A DNA stretch of 64,000 nt. Origin: Gnetum montanum. Its lineage: Eukaryota; Streptophyta; Gnetopsida; Gnetales; Gnetaceae. The position numbers and the translations under genes are program-made. Location of the stretch: contig MNCI01015910.1 in assembly GCA_015680685.1 (NCBI GenBank), forward strand, positions 1,292,592 through 1,356,591, written 5' to 3'. Under the pieces are notes generated by a model, which ran no database searches, was not told where the DNA came from, and was given only the letters and a program-made list of their open reading frames with translations. This document shows, one piece after another, positions 31,331 through 42,868 of this stretch (its first letter is position 1; every line of letters starts with the position of its first letter).

Positions 31331-32192
31331 AAACACTTTATAAATAATTGTGATTACTAATAAGATACATTCAGAATAAGGTAAGATGTAGTCCCAATAA
31401 GGTGAATATTTCCTTATGTTATCAAATCATAAGGGATTGATTATTTGTATGGTGATACCATAACTTTCACTCATCGATTCCATTAATAAGAGGTTCTTAC
31501 CATGGCCATAATGATATTCTTTCCATCATAAAACCAAGAATAACCTTTTGATCATTATGCCTGGACCAAAAAGTGAAGAACCAAGTGGGAATGCAAAGGA
31601 TGTGACATCAAGGGGATTTGTGGATTCTCTTGGCTTACTACTATGAGTTCTATACTATTGCTAAGGAAATATTATATCCTTATAGATCTAATGAAAAATG
31701 GAAGTAAGAGTACAATAAGTGCTACCTTAACTAGAAAGACATGTTACCCATGCCTGAAGGTACGTAGCTTCTCAGGAATCTAAAAAATAAAATGTGCAAT
31801 GATTAAACTCCTCCCTTGGACAATATGTCAGGTAGTAACACTCCTTGCAATAGTGGTAGTGTTATGGTTGTATGTCCCAGAGATTAAACAATGTGAAGTC
31901 ACTAGAAAGTGGTTTAGACTTTGTTTGAATCTTGGAAAGAAGGGCTAATGATTACTTTAACCATTAATAACACATAAGGATTCATTATGCCTATGGTAAG
32001 ATACCTCACATCCTGATTTCAGCAATCCTTTCTACAATCCATTTTACCTCACTATATATTTAATCATAACTTATGATTTTGTATAATATAGTGTTATTTT
32101 CCCAATCTGGTGATACTAACATGTGTGTTTTGCTAAATAAGTATGTCTTACAGTCAACTCCTTGAGTGCCTAAGGACACTTTTAGGCATGGT
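31331..32192 (+). other. Post-pol non-coding region of D
   Basis: No coding signal. It matches Z's 900-1800 in reverse complement, with boxes such as GTTACCCATGCCTGAAGG (31743) and GTGAAGTCACTAG (31889). Confidence 0.7.
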
Positions 32193-32245
32193 TATACAAG
32201 AGCACTAAGGACTAAAGCCTACTTTGGGGAGGATCCACTTGTATG
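32193..32245 (+). other. Conserved post-pol hairpin (copy D)
   Basis: The stem ATACAAG/CTTGTAT pairs fully, as in Z. The inner part holds AGCCTACTTTGGGGAGGATC. Confidence 0.72.
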
Positions 32246-32589
32246 ACTCTTTTATTTCATACTTTTCAAGAAATGCCACATCATCTTGAACCTTTTGAAA
32301 CATCTAATAAACTTCCCATATCATCTAATAATCTATCCATACATGAAAAATTCATTATCCATTTCTTATCCATAATAAAAGATTTTTTTTTGTCACGATT
32401 CCTTATTCATGAAGCTTGAACACTAAATTGTTGAAAACTATGCATCGCTTATGGTCCATGAACCTTTAGACGAGCTTTATATCTTCTAGACATTTCATCA
32501 TACTCATTTTTTTCCAAGAAAAAATGGATGAAAAGTTTAAAATTTTTAATTAGTTACAATGTCATAGGCACCTATGATGTCATGCACAT

Positions 32590-32612
32590 AAAAATAATAT
32601 ATATATGCACTA
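32590..32612 (+). promoter_or_regulatory. Candidate internal promoter of D
   Basis: AATAATATATATATGCAC is a TATA-like run about 560 bp before the ORF at 33166. Just upstream, GTCATAGGCACCTATGATGTC forms a short palindrome similar to words in D's LTR U3. A purine motif AGTCATAGGGGG lies at 32774-32785. Confidence 0.4.
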
Positions 32613-33165
32613 GAGTTAGTAAAATTTTTCTCTTCTCTCATTTGTAGCAAGAGAAGGTTTTGTAGTTTTTCCTTAGCGCTCTTGCACACTAGCTTCCAAA
32701 GACCATAACTTTTTCCTCATAACTTTGATTTCCAAAAATTCTTTAATCCTATTGATCCTAGAGTGCTTAACTTAGTCATAGGGGGTGCATTGCATGATAT
32801 AAGCAAACAAAGATTCAAAAAAATTTGAGCCAAAAATTCCTAATTCTCGTAAGATATTATAAATGGTAAGTAAAAGGAGATAATAAGAACCTTAAAGTTA
32901 ATCAATCAAACTAAGGCCAAAAAGATTCAGATAATACTCTTAATAGACCATATAAACTATTTTAGGCCATAATAAGCAAGAAAAATGATAGAAGGTCATA
33001 AGTAACTACAAGATATAATAATTAAGAGGCTCCTTTTTGAAAATTTTTTGAACTCTACAATTGTAAAAGATAAGAACTTGATCTAACCAAGAGTATGAGC
33101 AAGGTAAAGAACTATTAAGAGTTGATAGAAACATTCTAATAATTTAAAACCCTTGCTAATTGTAG

Positions 33166-33780
33166 ATGGCCTCAAAGAGGATACCAGAAGGAGGACCTTC
33201 ACAACACATGAACAAAAAAGCAAGAGATTGTGGGAGAGGTCGAGCAGGGGAACAAACCCCACAAGCAAAACATGCAAACAAGAAGGCTGAATCATATAGT
33301 ATTCATCAAGAAACTCCTACTACATAGCACTCAACCTAAGAAAAGGTAGAAATTCCACAAGAACCTAAATAAGGATGGTGCCCCATGCTATCACCAGATT
33401 GCCTCCAACCCATCCAAGAAGACCAATCATGTCCATGATCATTGTGGAACTAAATTTTGATTCCTTTATGAAATTTTCTCTAGAAGTAGTGAATACACAA
33501 CTTCAACCATCTATTTTATGGCCTACACTAACCAACAATAGAGAATGGTACTTAGGAGGATTGTACCAATACTAGCAAAATAAACAAGCTAATGCAATAG
33601 TTAAAATTAAGGAAGTCTCTATGCCATACTTAGTAGAGAGAGCATATGGAAAGGAAGACAAGAATAGAGGAGGAGAAACTTTAGGTGCTTTTGAATAGAT
33701 ATCAATTTCAAAATCTTGGTAGGGAAGGGAAGAAGCTGATGGAAGAGCCACCACTACCTAGAATATGAACAACATCAAGC
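33166..33780 (+). pseudogene. Short ORF remnant at the extra-ORF position of D
   Basis: It starts at an ATG immediately after AATTGTAG, the same acceptor-start context as in B. The N-terminal 50 codons are basic (MASKRIPEGGPSQHMNKKAR). After stops and a frame change, 33375-33575 has MVPHAITRLPPTHPRRPIM and WPTLTNNREWYLGGLYQY, ending in a short acidic stretch. I do not recognise it. It is far shorter than the extra ORF of B or E and shows no coiled coil, so it may be a different accessory gene or a rearranged remnant. Confidence 0.45.
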
Positions 33781-33948
33781 TTCTTAAATTTTTATTTTTG
33801 TTTTTGTTTTGTCATATAACTATGTCATTTTTGTACACACCACTATGGCACTCAAAGTTAGTTAGCAATTAGAGTGAGTTAATAATCCCATACCTTCCAA
33901 ATATTTTGTAAGGAATTTGTTCCTCTTTTTGTTCACTCGAGGATGAAT

Positions 33949-33969
33949 TTTTAGTTTGTTGTAGGGATA
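33949..33969 (+). promoter_or_regulatory. 3' polypurine tract region of D, diverged
   Basis: TTTAGTTTGTTGTAGGGATA precedes the LTR start; only the GGGATA part remains purine-rich. The ACTCGAGGATGAATTTT box is just upstream (33938-33955). Confidence 0.6.
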
Positions 33970-34920
33970 TGATGAATCATTAGTTGGCTAGGATATCATT
34001 GACGGAATATCACTAATGCCATATCACTAATGCTATATTGCATCTATTTGGTAAAAATTCAATTTCTATCCACCAATGATACCATATCTATGATGTCATA
34101 TATTCGATATTGTAGCACAAGATATGTCATCATAGATCCAATATCACAAGATGTGTGTAGCCTATAAATACCACACTTGGGTGAATGCAACCAAAGAACT
34201 TTCATTCCATCCTTGAGTAGACTCTTGTAGTTTCATTTTGTAGTTTTATTGATAGTGTGGTGTTGAGCAATTCTACAAAGTCTTTATTTGAGTGAAGTGC
34301 ACTTGGGCATAGTTCATGTCTAAAAATAAAGACAGATATTTCTTTCATCATTGCAGCATCCACTTAGTTTTACTATTTTACTTAGAATAGTTTTTACTAT
34401 TTTTTTAGTTCAATCATTTACATTTCCTAGTATTTTCTTTTAATTTTTCATTAGTAAAGTGAAATGAGTATGATTGGTTTCAAGAATTTAAGTGTAATCA
34501 TTTGGTAATCCTAGTAATGTTATTGCTTGGTTCATGAAGTAGCATAATGCTTGGTAATCATAGAAATGGTTACATAAGCTCAATATGTGTACAATAAGTA
34601 AGGACTGAATGCTCATTGCTCTAGGCTAGAGAAGATTTACATTACTATTATTACTTAGATTAAGATTTCTATTCTAAAATTTTATCATGTTCATAATTAG
34701 GAGTATTAAAGGCCAAAAAACATCAATTATCATATGCCTCACTTTAGACTAAACCATACATGGAAAATCTACCACTAGTCCAAGTGGGAAGACAACATCC
34801 TATGATCAATGTTTAACAATCTAGATGCCACAACTAATACCATCCATGGAATTGAATGAGATCATGCATGAATTCTTGTGATTTGTATGGTTGGACATAG
34901 GGGTACTCACCACTCATCTA
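33970..34920 (+). repeat. 3' LTR of element D
   Basis: About 951 bp. It starts TGATGAATC; the end is slightly decayed (TCATCTA). Three near-tandem ATATCACTAATGC-type units lie at 34000-34060, and CCTATAAATACC (34158-34170) is the TATA box. Confidence 0.88.
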
Positions 34921-36782
34921 CAGATCTGTTGCAGGTCATAACTAGAAGAATTCATCATTTCTTCTAATAATGATACATCAAAGATCATCATCTCCTTAGC
35001 ATTCTCAGCCTTCTAAAGTTTTTGTTAAAGCTATTGAAAAGCTTCATATCTTGTGAGCTAGAACCTGAGAATAGATAAATCTAACAAGCTAGCTCTAAGT
35101 TTCACAACCTCTACTACCAATAATCAATTACTAATGATAGCCTCCTTGAGTTGCACATTACTAATGATCAACTTGCCTCTTGTCGTTATTAACTCTAACT
35201 GGATGATTGATATGTCTTTTAGAAGATCAAAGATCTCTGGAATCACTTGTCTACCTTTAACCAATCACTTTAGCATGTTTTTGTACTATGTTGCACTCAT
35301 TCCCCTACTCCATGATCCTATTGATACTTAGACATTGGTCATGTCAATGACATCAAGGATCCATGCCACCAAAGTACTTAGAGCCTTTCCAACTATATCA
35401 GCTACCATTACTACTATAATCTCCTAGCCTTTATGTAGCATGAACAAAACTATTGCTCCTTCCTCTTCTTTTTACATAATAGAAACTTTTGATGTGCTAC
35501 TAGAAATTTTGTGGAATTCCTAACATTTAATGGACAAAGTGGCTTTTCTAGCATTATAATTGGAGCAAATAGAAGCCTATTTTCATTGTGAGAAGAATAG
35601 TGGCACCATTTTGTTCGCTAGTCAATTGATGGTCTTGAAGACCTCAATGAAATGGCTCATGGCTAGGTGATACACAGAGAAATCTCCACCACCTCTAGAG
35701 GCTTGTTGTTGTAATGACTATTTCCTAAGTTATCTTAATTATTCAATAGCTATCATCATTTCTAGATGTTTCTCTCATAATGAAAGTTGAGGTGAAGATG
35801 GTAATTCTTTTTCCTAAAGCTTGGCAAGTACTTTATGCTTCATCATCTCCTACCATGATATGATAGAAGCCTTGTAGACAACATCATTGGAATATTGGCC
35901 TATGCCTCCCCTCTTGAAAATTTCTCTAATAAGGTAGGAAAAGAGGAATGTCTTCCTACCCTTCTCATTTTCCTTAAAATGTTTCTTGATTTCTAGGAAG
36001 ATGAGTTGGGAAAGGTTAACTTGGAATTTTTTTCTTAGAGTTTTGCATGCCTTGGCAGAGAAGGTAGTGACCTTACTTAGCATCACTATGGAATTAAAGT
36101 GATAGGCTACAATCTTGACATAGGCATGCTCCTCCTTAGTAAGGGAACCATACTCCTTATAGTCCACTCCATAGCACTATTGAATCCATTATTTTTTTGC
36201 CTTAGGATATACTTTTTTTGAGATTTTTCCCAACTGTTTCCTAGTATTTGGAAATTCCAAGGCCTTTACAATTATCTTAACCAAATAGAATATGGTGATA
36301 TCTTTGATTTTCATGGTTGCATCTTCTTGTCAATTATTCTAGAAGAGGAAAGTCTCACCCATGTACCATTCTCCACTAGTAAAGAGAATGGACCATAGTG
36401 GAGACCCTTGCAACTATGTCATCCCCTCTTCCAATGCTAACTCTAAGAAATGTACAAAGTTCAGCTCCTAAATAATAGAGCATTAAACATCTTTGTTTCA
36501 AATATTCTCTAGGAAAGCCTCTATGAGTATAACCTCTAAATTAGGTTATGGTCTTGGGACCTCATCCTTCCTTAATTATCCCATTTCAACGATGGGAACT
36601 TTACAAACATATTTCACCTCAAGCTCTTCATATAAGGGCATAGTAGCATGTGTTATTTCAAAAGCTTATTCTTGGGGTTATTGGTGTTGTTTTCATTTCT
36701 ATTGTTATCTCCTTCCTCCAAGAGGTCATTTCTCTTGATGTTGTGATAGCCCTCTTTCTTGGAGTCCTTGCTTGGGTATCAT
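34921..36782 (-). pseudogene. Extra ORF of A, N-terminal piece
   Basis: The start is at the ATG at 36780-36782, preceded by CATCATAG, an acceptor-like site matching B's TTGTAG-ATG. The best open stretch (35850-36167) reads YKEYGSLTKEEHAYVKIVAY, then STIVMLSKVTTFSAKACKTL-like residues, ending FLFSYLIREIFKRGGIGQYS. This is the same plant-specific domain as in B. The coiled-coil part begins below 35750 and is cut at 34921 by element D. No catalytic motif or membrane segment is seen. Confidence 0.72.
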
Positions 36783-36978
36783 CTATGATGATAAATGTAA
36801 CCCTAGATTAGTTATTGGGATTATAATTTTCTTTAGTCTAAATACCCTTCCACTATTTAATTAGGCTATGTTTGATGTTAAGTTCTTGTTTGAGTGATCA
36901 CATGCATATAGGAATATTTTATTATTATTTTAATTTTTCTTTGATAAAGGTTGTTTATTCATATTAACTCTTGGGATT
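36783..36978 (-). other. Intron-like leader of A's extra ORF, cut by E
   Basis: This T-rich non-coding stretch aligns with the intron region of E (40850-41040). It ends where E's 3' LTR was inserted. The promoter and pol of A are not in the window. Confidence 0.5.
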
Positions 36979-37842
36979 TGATGAGCAACGAGTCGTTCCT
37001 ACGCCCAACCATACGAATCACTAGCATTCACTAAGTGATCTGGTCAAATTCTATAGACCTTAGCTCTATAAGTACACTAGGTCTAGGTAGTGAATCTAAT
37101 AGACATGATCATTGTCTTCTTAGTTTCAATTGTGGATTGCAAAGGTATTATTAAGTGTAGCTAAGGCATATGATTTTTATCAATTTTATATTTTTTAATT
37201 TAATTTTCCTAAGTGCTGAAAATTAAGTAATTAAATGTTTAATTAATCTAATAACTAACTAATACTTAGCTAATCCTAACATAAGCATCTGTACCCATCT
37301 ACTATACATATCCTAAACATGTTATAATACTATTGGGCTACCAAGTGTTAAGTGCTACTAGGATTACCAACCATTAATCATATGCTCAAGATGGTCGTAC
37401 TTATGTGTATTGATTATTTGAAGTTAATTAATTAATCGAATGCATTTTTAAGTAAACTACATGAGTAATAAATGCATTATGTAAACATTAAGCTAAGTCC
37501 AAGTGTTGCAAGATTTATGAAGAAAGCTCATCTTTATTGCCCATGACACCAAGATGATCAAGTACATTAATTCTTGAATAAAGATCCATACACTTATCAC
37601 TTCTACTGTGAGTACTTAGAAAATATTCTAACTTTGGAGAGATAAAAATGCAAGAGTTCAACTAGTAACTAATGAACGAATGTCATAAATGCAATTGGTA
37701 AGCATGTATTTATAGGCAAGATAAGACACTACATCGACACATACACATTAATGTGGAAAACCATGTGTCAATGTGTACACATTAACATAGCAAACCATGC
37801 ATCGATGGGATCGAATCGACATAGGAAAATGACAAATCATCA
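36979..37842 (-). repeat. 3' LTR of element E
   Basis: 864 bp. The sense strand starts TGATGATTTG and ends CTCATCA. It shares the U3-R-U5 plan of B's LTR. ACATTAATGTGG and CATCGATGGG palindromes lie in U3 (37730-37830), and sense CTATAAATACATG (about 37703-37716) is the TATA box. Confidence 0.85.
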
Positions 37843-37855
37843 TACTTCCATAACT
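37843..37855 (-). promoter_or_regulatory. 3' polypurine tract of E
   Basis: Sense AGTTATGGAAGTA, a decayed form of AGTCATGGGGGTA, next to the LTR. Confidence 0.75.
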
Positions 37856-38184
37856 GAATGAAAACTTTTCCTCAAGTGAATAAAGGAAGAATCAAGTCTC
37901 TTACAAAATTTTGGAAAGGTATGGAATTATTAACTAATTGATACACAAACTCATGCAAACAAATTGTAAGTGCCTAACTATACGACTTTACAATCTTTAC
38001 AAAATTTGGTGTTCATGACAACAAAATTGAACATCATGGAAAAACCTGATAGCACAACTCCTATGGCATCTTGAAGATGAGGAAGAAAATTAAATGATTC
38101 TAGAAAGTGGAGGTTCCTGAGATGTTGAAGGACCTTCTCCTACTTTTGGTGCACACAACTATTGTAATTAAGGTTTGGTTGTAA

Positions 38185-40849
38185 CTATCTGATTGCAACT
38201 ACAATTGCTAGTGGAATACAAAAAAAATCCAGGAATGCTTTCATCCTTTCCTCCTTACTCTGAGGATTGTACATGATCCATGTAGCATCACCAATGTGGA
38301 TTGGTATGGAAATATCCCAATGATAAGGCATTGTAGGGAACAATTCTTTCACATTAAAAAACTAGATTACAAATTATCTACATCCCGCATCAAACACCTT
38401 TACTACTCTTTGTAGCTCCTAGTAGTCATTCACCCTTCGTGCCAAGTTCTCAACTATTGATCTCTGATTAGTGAAGTATTTCTTGAGAACATTGGGTTCA
38501 ACATTTTTCATTTCAAGTATGAGCTCCTTGTTATGCTAGAACTTGACCTTGTACAAAAAGTATGAGTTGGTCACCTGCCTCTCCAAATCTAACTATGGCA
38601 TTTCGATAGCTAGCATTGCCAAGTTTGCATATGGAAGGTTGGTGAGCTCCATGCATTCTATCATCTCCTTAATCTATAACTCCTTGAGGTAGATTTCTAC
38701 ATTGTTGTACATTTTTAGCCCATCAAAGATAGGTTATCATACATCACCTCCTTGTTGCAGCTACTGGAGGTTCTCATTCATCTTTTCCTTCACCAGTTTG
38801 ATCTCCTTTTCATTGATTTCCTTCTATAAGCCAACCTAGTCCTTGTAGTGGTTTTTGATCCTTTCAAATTTAAGAGCCTCATTATTCTAGGTGATGATCT
38901 CAATTATAGATTTCTGGTGAAGAGCACAAACCTCCTCCATCGAGAGATTACAGTTTTTAATTATCAACCTCCTCAAATATATGATCACCTTGGCAAGTTG
39001 CTCCTATTGTTGTCTCATCTATTCAACCATTTCTCTTTCTAGAGCTCAACATTATCCAGGAAATTATTATCGTTGGTTAGAATGAAATTCTCTCAATGAA
39101 CATCTAATAAGTCCTTCTGGATGTTGTAGACAATGGCATCTACTAAGGATTGGTCAAAGATTGTTGACTCCTTAGTGTACTCAACCTCTTGAAGGTTGGC
39201 TTGAAGTTAGTAAAAATATTCATCCTTGCTTATAACCTGGCTCAGTATTATAGGATTAGTGAGGTAGGCTCTATGTTTTGCAATTTTTGTAGCCAAGCAC
39301 TAATTCTCAACTTTGGCTATTTCAAGTTGAGCCTCTATAATGATGCACTTGCCCCTTGCATTCAACGACACTAATTGGGTAGAATTAATGTCATTTGGAA
39401 GGTAAAAGACCTCCAAAATTAATTTCTAGGTTCTCACCAATCATTCTAGTGACTCCTCATGCTAGGATACATTAAATCTCTCATTGGCCATTCCTATAGA
39501 TGTCTGCACATCTCTAAGTGCATCACTATCCAACAGATATACCATAGGAACATTAAGGAATTTTTAAACTCTATTAGCCACCACCTTGATCATCATTTCC
39601 TACCCTTGGTCCTACATAACTAGAATAGTTGCATCATCTCCCTCCTCTAGGCTTATGAAGAATGTAGTAGCATTTTCAAAGATTTCTTGAAATTTTTACT
39701 ATTTAGGAATGGACACCATTACCTTAGGGTACTAGGATTCAAGCAAGTGGACATTTTCATTCTTTGGGTAGAGAAAGTTGCACCATGTCCTCTAACTAGC
39801 TTATGGTACGAGTTACCTCATTCAAATGATTAAGGGCTAGTCAATAGATAGATGGATCATCACTCTAACCTTCTTACTACTGTTGCAAGAGTTGCTCATG
39901 GACTTTTTGCATGCACTCCATGGTAGCACAAGCCTCTAGTGTTGTTTCGTGAGTGACTACTGGTGGTGGATATTCCTCTTCTTTCATTATGGTAGAGACC
40001 TTGTCCTTCATCATTTCTTCCCAAGAGGGACTAGGAGCATGTCTAAGTGTATCATTGGAATAGAGGCTATTCCTCCCCTTTTGTATAATTTTCTAATGAG
40101 GCACAAGAAGGGAAATTCTTCCTTCCATGCTTATTTTCCTTGAATTGCTTCTCTATCTATGGGAGGTTGATGGGGAACTTTTCACTCAAAGTGACACATG
40201 CATGGGTAGAGAAGGTTGTCATCTTGCTTAGCCTCACTATCAAATTAAGGTGGCATGTTACTATCTTAAATTAGGAAAATTATACCATTATGAGTTCACT
40301 ATACTCCTTACAGTCCACTTCATAGCACTACTTAATCCACTCAATTTTTACCTTGGGGTTTGCTTATATAGAGATATTTGCTAGATTAGTCCTAGTTTTA
40401 GGTAAACTAAGGGCCTAAAAGATGGCCTTTAATGAGTTAAACACACTAATGTCCTTTCTCTTCATAATGATGTAAACCTACCTGTTATTCTAGAAGAGAT
40501 ATGTCTCTCCCACATACCACTTCTCATTGGAAGTGATGATGGACCACATGGGAGAGCTTTGCAATTATGTTTTGATATCTTCTAGAGAAAAGTCTATGAA
40601 GGCACACATCAATGTGGCCTCATATCTTGGCCTTGATCCTAGAGCCTCATCCTGGTGGGATTATTGTATTTTTTCTTGTAGAATCTATTGAACAAATTTC
40701 ACTTCAAGCTCCTTCCAAAGAGGTTCCATTATATGGGTTTTAGCTACATACTCCTAGGGTTATTCTTGTAAGCCCCTTCTAGTTCTAGGCTACTTTTCCC
40801 TTATTAGGGATGGTCCTCCTACCTATAGATACTTAGGTCTTGGTTCCAT
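38185..40849 (-). pseudogene. Extra (env-position) ORF of E, full length but broken
   Basis: It runs from the ATG at 40847-40849 (MEPRPKYL) to a TAG at 38185-38187, about 890 codons in one piece, which makes E the best guide to the layout of this ORF. The plant-specific domain lies at about 40000-40500. It is followed by a linker, a coiled-coil region (about 38450-39400) and the C-terminal PWDI..HIGDATWIM tail. The acceptor AG before the start is mutated to GG. No signal peptide, membrane span or known catalytic motif is visible, so the function is unknown. Stops and indels are frequent. Confidence 0.72.
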
Positions 40850-41153
40850 CCATAATCACAACATGATTAAGGACTAGCATTTAGTGTGTAACTTTATAAC
40901 ACTTTAAGTACCTTATCTTTCTGGATTGGTTACACTTGGGTAAGTTGTGATCATGGCAAGTTTGATTATTCTAATATTATTTTATTATTATTTAATTTTA
41001 ATGTCCACTAGAGTTCATTGGAAAAGTTTAACTCTCTTAAATTAGTGATTTTAATATTATTTTATTAGTTGAACATTGTCAATGTGAGAAAAAAAATTTC
41101 AAAAAAAATCATCAAAAACCTACTGTTTGTGGTTCCCATGACATAGACCTCAC
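40850..41153 (-). other. Candidate 5' UTR intron upstream of E's extra ORF
   Basis: Sense donor CAAAG/GTGAGG (exon end 41154-41158); the acceptor is decayed. About 304 bp, T-rich as plant introns are. A purine motif TGTCATGGGAA lies at 41133-41143. Confidence 0.5.
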
Positions 41154-41300
41154 CTTTGGTAACTATAGGAACAAAAAATAAACTTAATCAGACAAGCAGT
41201 TTGAAGGATGTGGGCTCTGGAAAGTCCTAGGCTCTAAAAATTACAAAGACTCTTTTCCCATTTGAGAGAAAATGACAAAAATTTAGTAAGTGTTGGGCAC

Positions 41301-41395
41301 TATTTATAGAAATTTTGTCCTACATTGACAAGATCATATTGACAAAATCACATTGACCTAGTCAACTAGGTCAACAAGATCCTATCAATTCAACA
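41301..41395 (-). promoter_or_regulatory. Candidate internal promoter of E
   Basis: Sense TCTATAAATAGTGCCC (41297-41310) is a strong TATA box. Upstream, 41318-41395 repeats TTGTCAATGT/TTGACCTAG words like those in the U3 of B's LTR. Confidence 0.55.
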
Positions 41396-41661
41396 AAAAA
41401 ATATATTTTTTCTCTTAAAAATAAAGGTAAAAATGAAGAGTTTTAACATGAAATTCAAGTCCAAACGAAGTCCAAGAAGCCTAGAACATGATAAAATGCA
41501 TGAAGAGGGCTAGATATTTTGCAAAAAGAAGGTTTTATTGAGAGAATGATTGAGAAATTCCATGAAAGAGTGAACACCTAGACATAACTAATGTGGAGCA
41601 CAAAATATTTAAATGCAAAAATGCCTAAGGGATGAGGAAATTAACTAGTTAAACTAAGGGG

Positions 41662-41714
41662 TATGCAAGTGGATCCTCCCTATAGTAGGCTCATGCCCTT
41701 AATGCCCTTGCATG
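41662..41714 (-). other. Conserved post-pol hairpin (copy E)
   Basis: The sense stem ATGCAAG/CTTGCAT pairs fully. The inner part has GGGC-ATGA-GCCT and AGCCTACTATAGGGAGGATC. Confidence 0.73.
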
Positions 41715-42650
41715 TCCTCAAACCAAGGAATCTTCAGGCCCTATGGATGACTAATGGTTGTAATTAGTTAAGTACCAAATCACCCAAGAAACTATCTAAG
41801 AATTTCGACACATCAAACTAAGACATTGAACAAAACATGAAAAGAGGTAGTGAGGTGAGATATGGAAAGAAGAGATGGATGAGGTGGAGAGTGAAATGGA
41901 GTCCCATATCGCGGTCACATGAAGTCCCTTGTGTATTTTATAATTAATATGAACTGATAATGTCAATGCTTTATCTAAATTAAAACCAACCACTTTTAGT
42001 GACTTTGAATTGACACTTAAAGACTAGTCCACCCTCTCAAGGCACAAAATATTCCCACAGATCAATCACCATCCCAAAAAGAGAAAAAAAGAGAAACAAG
42101 AAGTAATATGGACCTTAGTTAGAGGGAGCATTCAGCCATGGGTAACATGTCTTTCTAGTTCCATGACCAATGCTTGTAGCCCATTATTTTGACTAAGGGG
42201 TGTGCTTTGAATTCCCATTATTTTGGTTTTTTTTCTTGAATTTTTGGATGGGAACCACACCATGCAAAGGCTTAACATCTTATTATTGGTCGACAACAAA
42301 ATGATGAGAAATCCATAAAAACATTCATGCACTCAAGAGGATCATACAAAGAGCATCAAATCTCCTTAAAGTCCCACCCCTATCTATCCATTTAATCCTT
42401 CCCAAGTTTGGAAACTACCAAGATCATAATTTCTTTTAAATGTTTCATTTAATAAGGGACCACATATTTCCAAAACAAGGGAACACCATAGAGTTTTGTG
42501 GATGGGTGGATCACGTGGACTCACTACTTATTATCATGAAAAAGAAGCCATGTCTTAGTTATCGACACCAAAATTCAAATATAAAATCTAGACATTAGTA
42601 ATCAAATAACATTATAGTACAAACCACCATCAATCAATAGCTATAGTTGT
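41715..42650 (-). other. Post-pol non-coding region of E
   Basis: No coding signal. The shared boxes are all present, including sense GCATGGTGTGGTTCCCAT (42244-42262), sense CCCTCTAACTAAGGTCC (42110-42126) and sense CAAAGTCACTAAAAG (41995-42010). Confidence 0.65.
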
Positions 42651-42654
42651 ACTT

Positions 42655-42830
42655 TAGTCTTGTCAACAATGAAGAAAAATAGAACATAATAAAAACATAA
42701 AATAAATCCAAACTAAATAAGTAAAATATAGAAGAAAGTATAAAATATTTAAGAAAGAGAAAATGTACTAAAAATGATGTAAAACAAAAAGAAATGAAAA
42801 ATAGAAGAAACAAAAAATTTAGAAGCCACT
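42655..42830 (-). repeat. T-rich tract of E after integrase
   Basis: The plus strand is A-rich (AAAAACATAAAATAAATCC, GTAAAACAAAAAGAAATG); the sense strand is T-rich, just downstream of the purine motif. Confidence 0.7.
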
Positions 42831-42857
42831 GTGATTAATTATAATGGATGGCCATCT

Positions 42858-42868
42858 CCCCCATGATT
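42858..42868 (-). promoter_or_regulatory. Internal polypurine-tract-like motif (E, integrase end)
   Basis: Sense AATCATGGGGG, continuing GAGATGGCC. Confidence 0.6.

Larger units (their letters stand above)
27383..34920 (+). mobile_element. Element D: non-autonomous gag-only LTR element
   Basis: About 7540 bp on the plus strand, inserted in the extra ORF of A, with LTRs at 27383-28281 and 33970-34920. It has a tRNA-Asp-like primer site, a long decayed gag, the integrase-end purine motif, the T-rich tract, the conserved hairpin, an internal TATA-like site, and a short ORF after the TGTAG-ATGGC acceptor. No protease, RT or integrase is found. The plan and size are nearly those of C, in the opposite orientation. 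A target duplication is not clear (ATGGA on the left, CAGAT on the right). Confidence 0.85.

Noticed and set aside
31091-31343. Phe-rich overlapping ORFs
   Set aside because: They are translations of the T-rich tract after the purine motif; low complexity, no homologue in other copies, and a known non-coding position.
27378-34925. Target duplication for element D
   Set aside because: ATGGA on the left and CAGAT on the right do not match, and the right LTR end is decayed, so it is not claimed.
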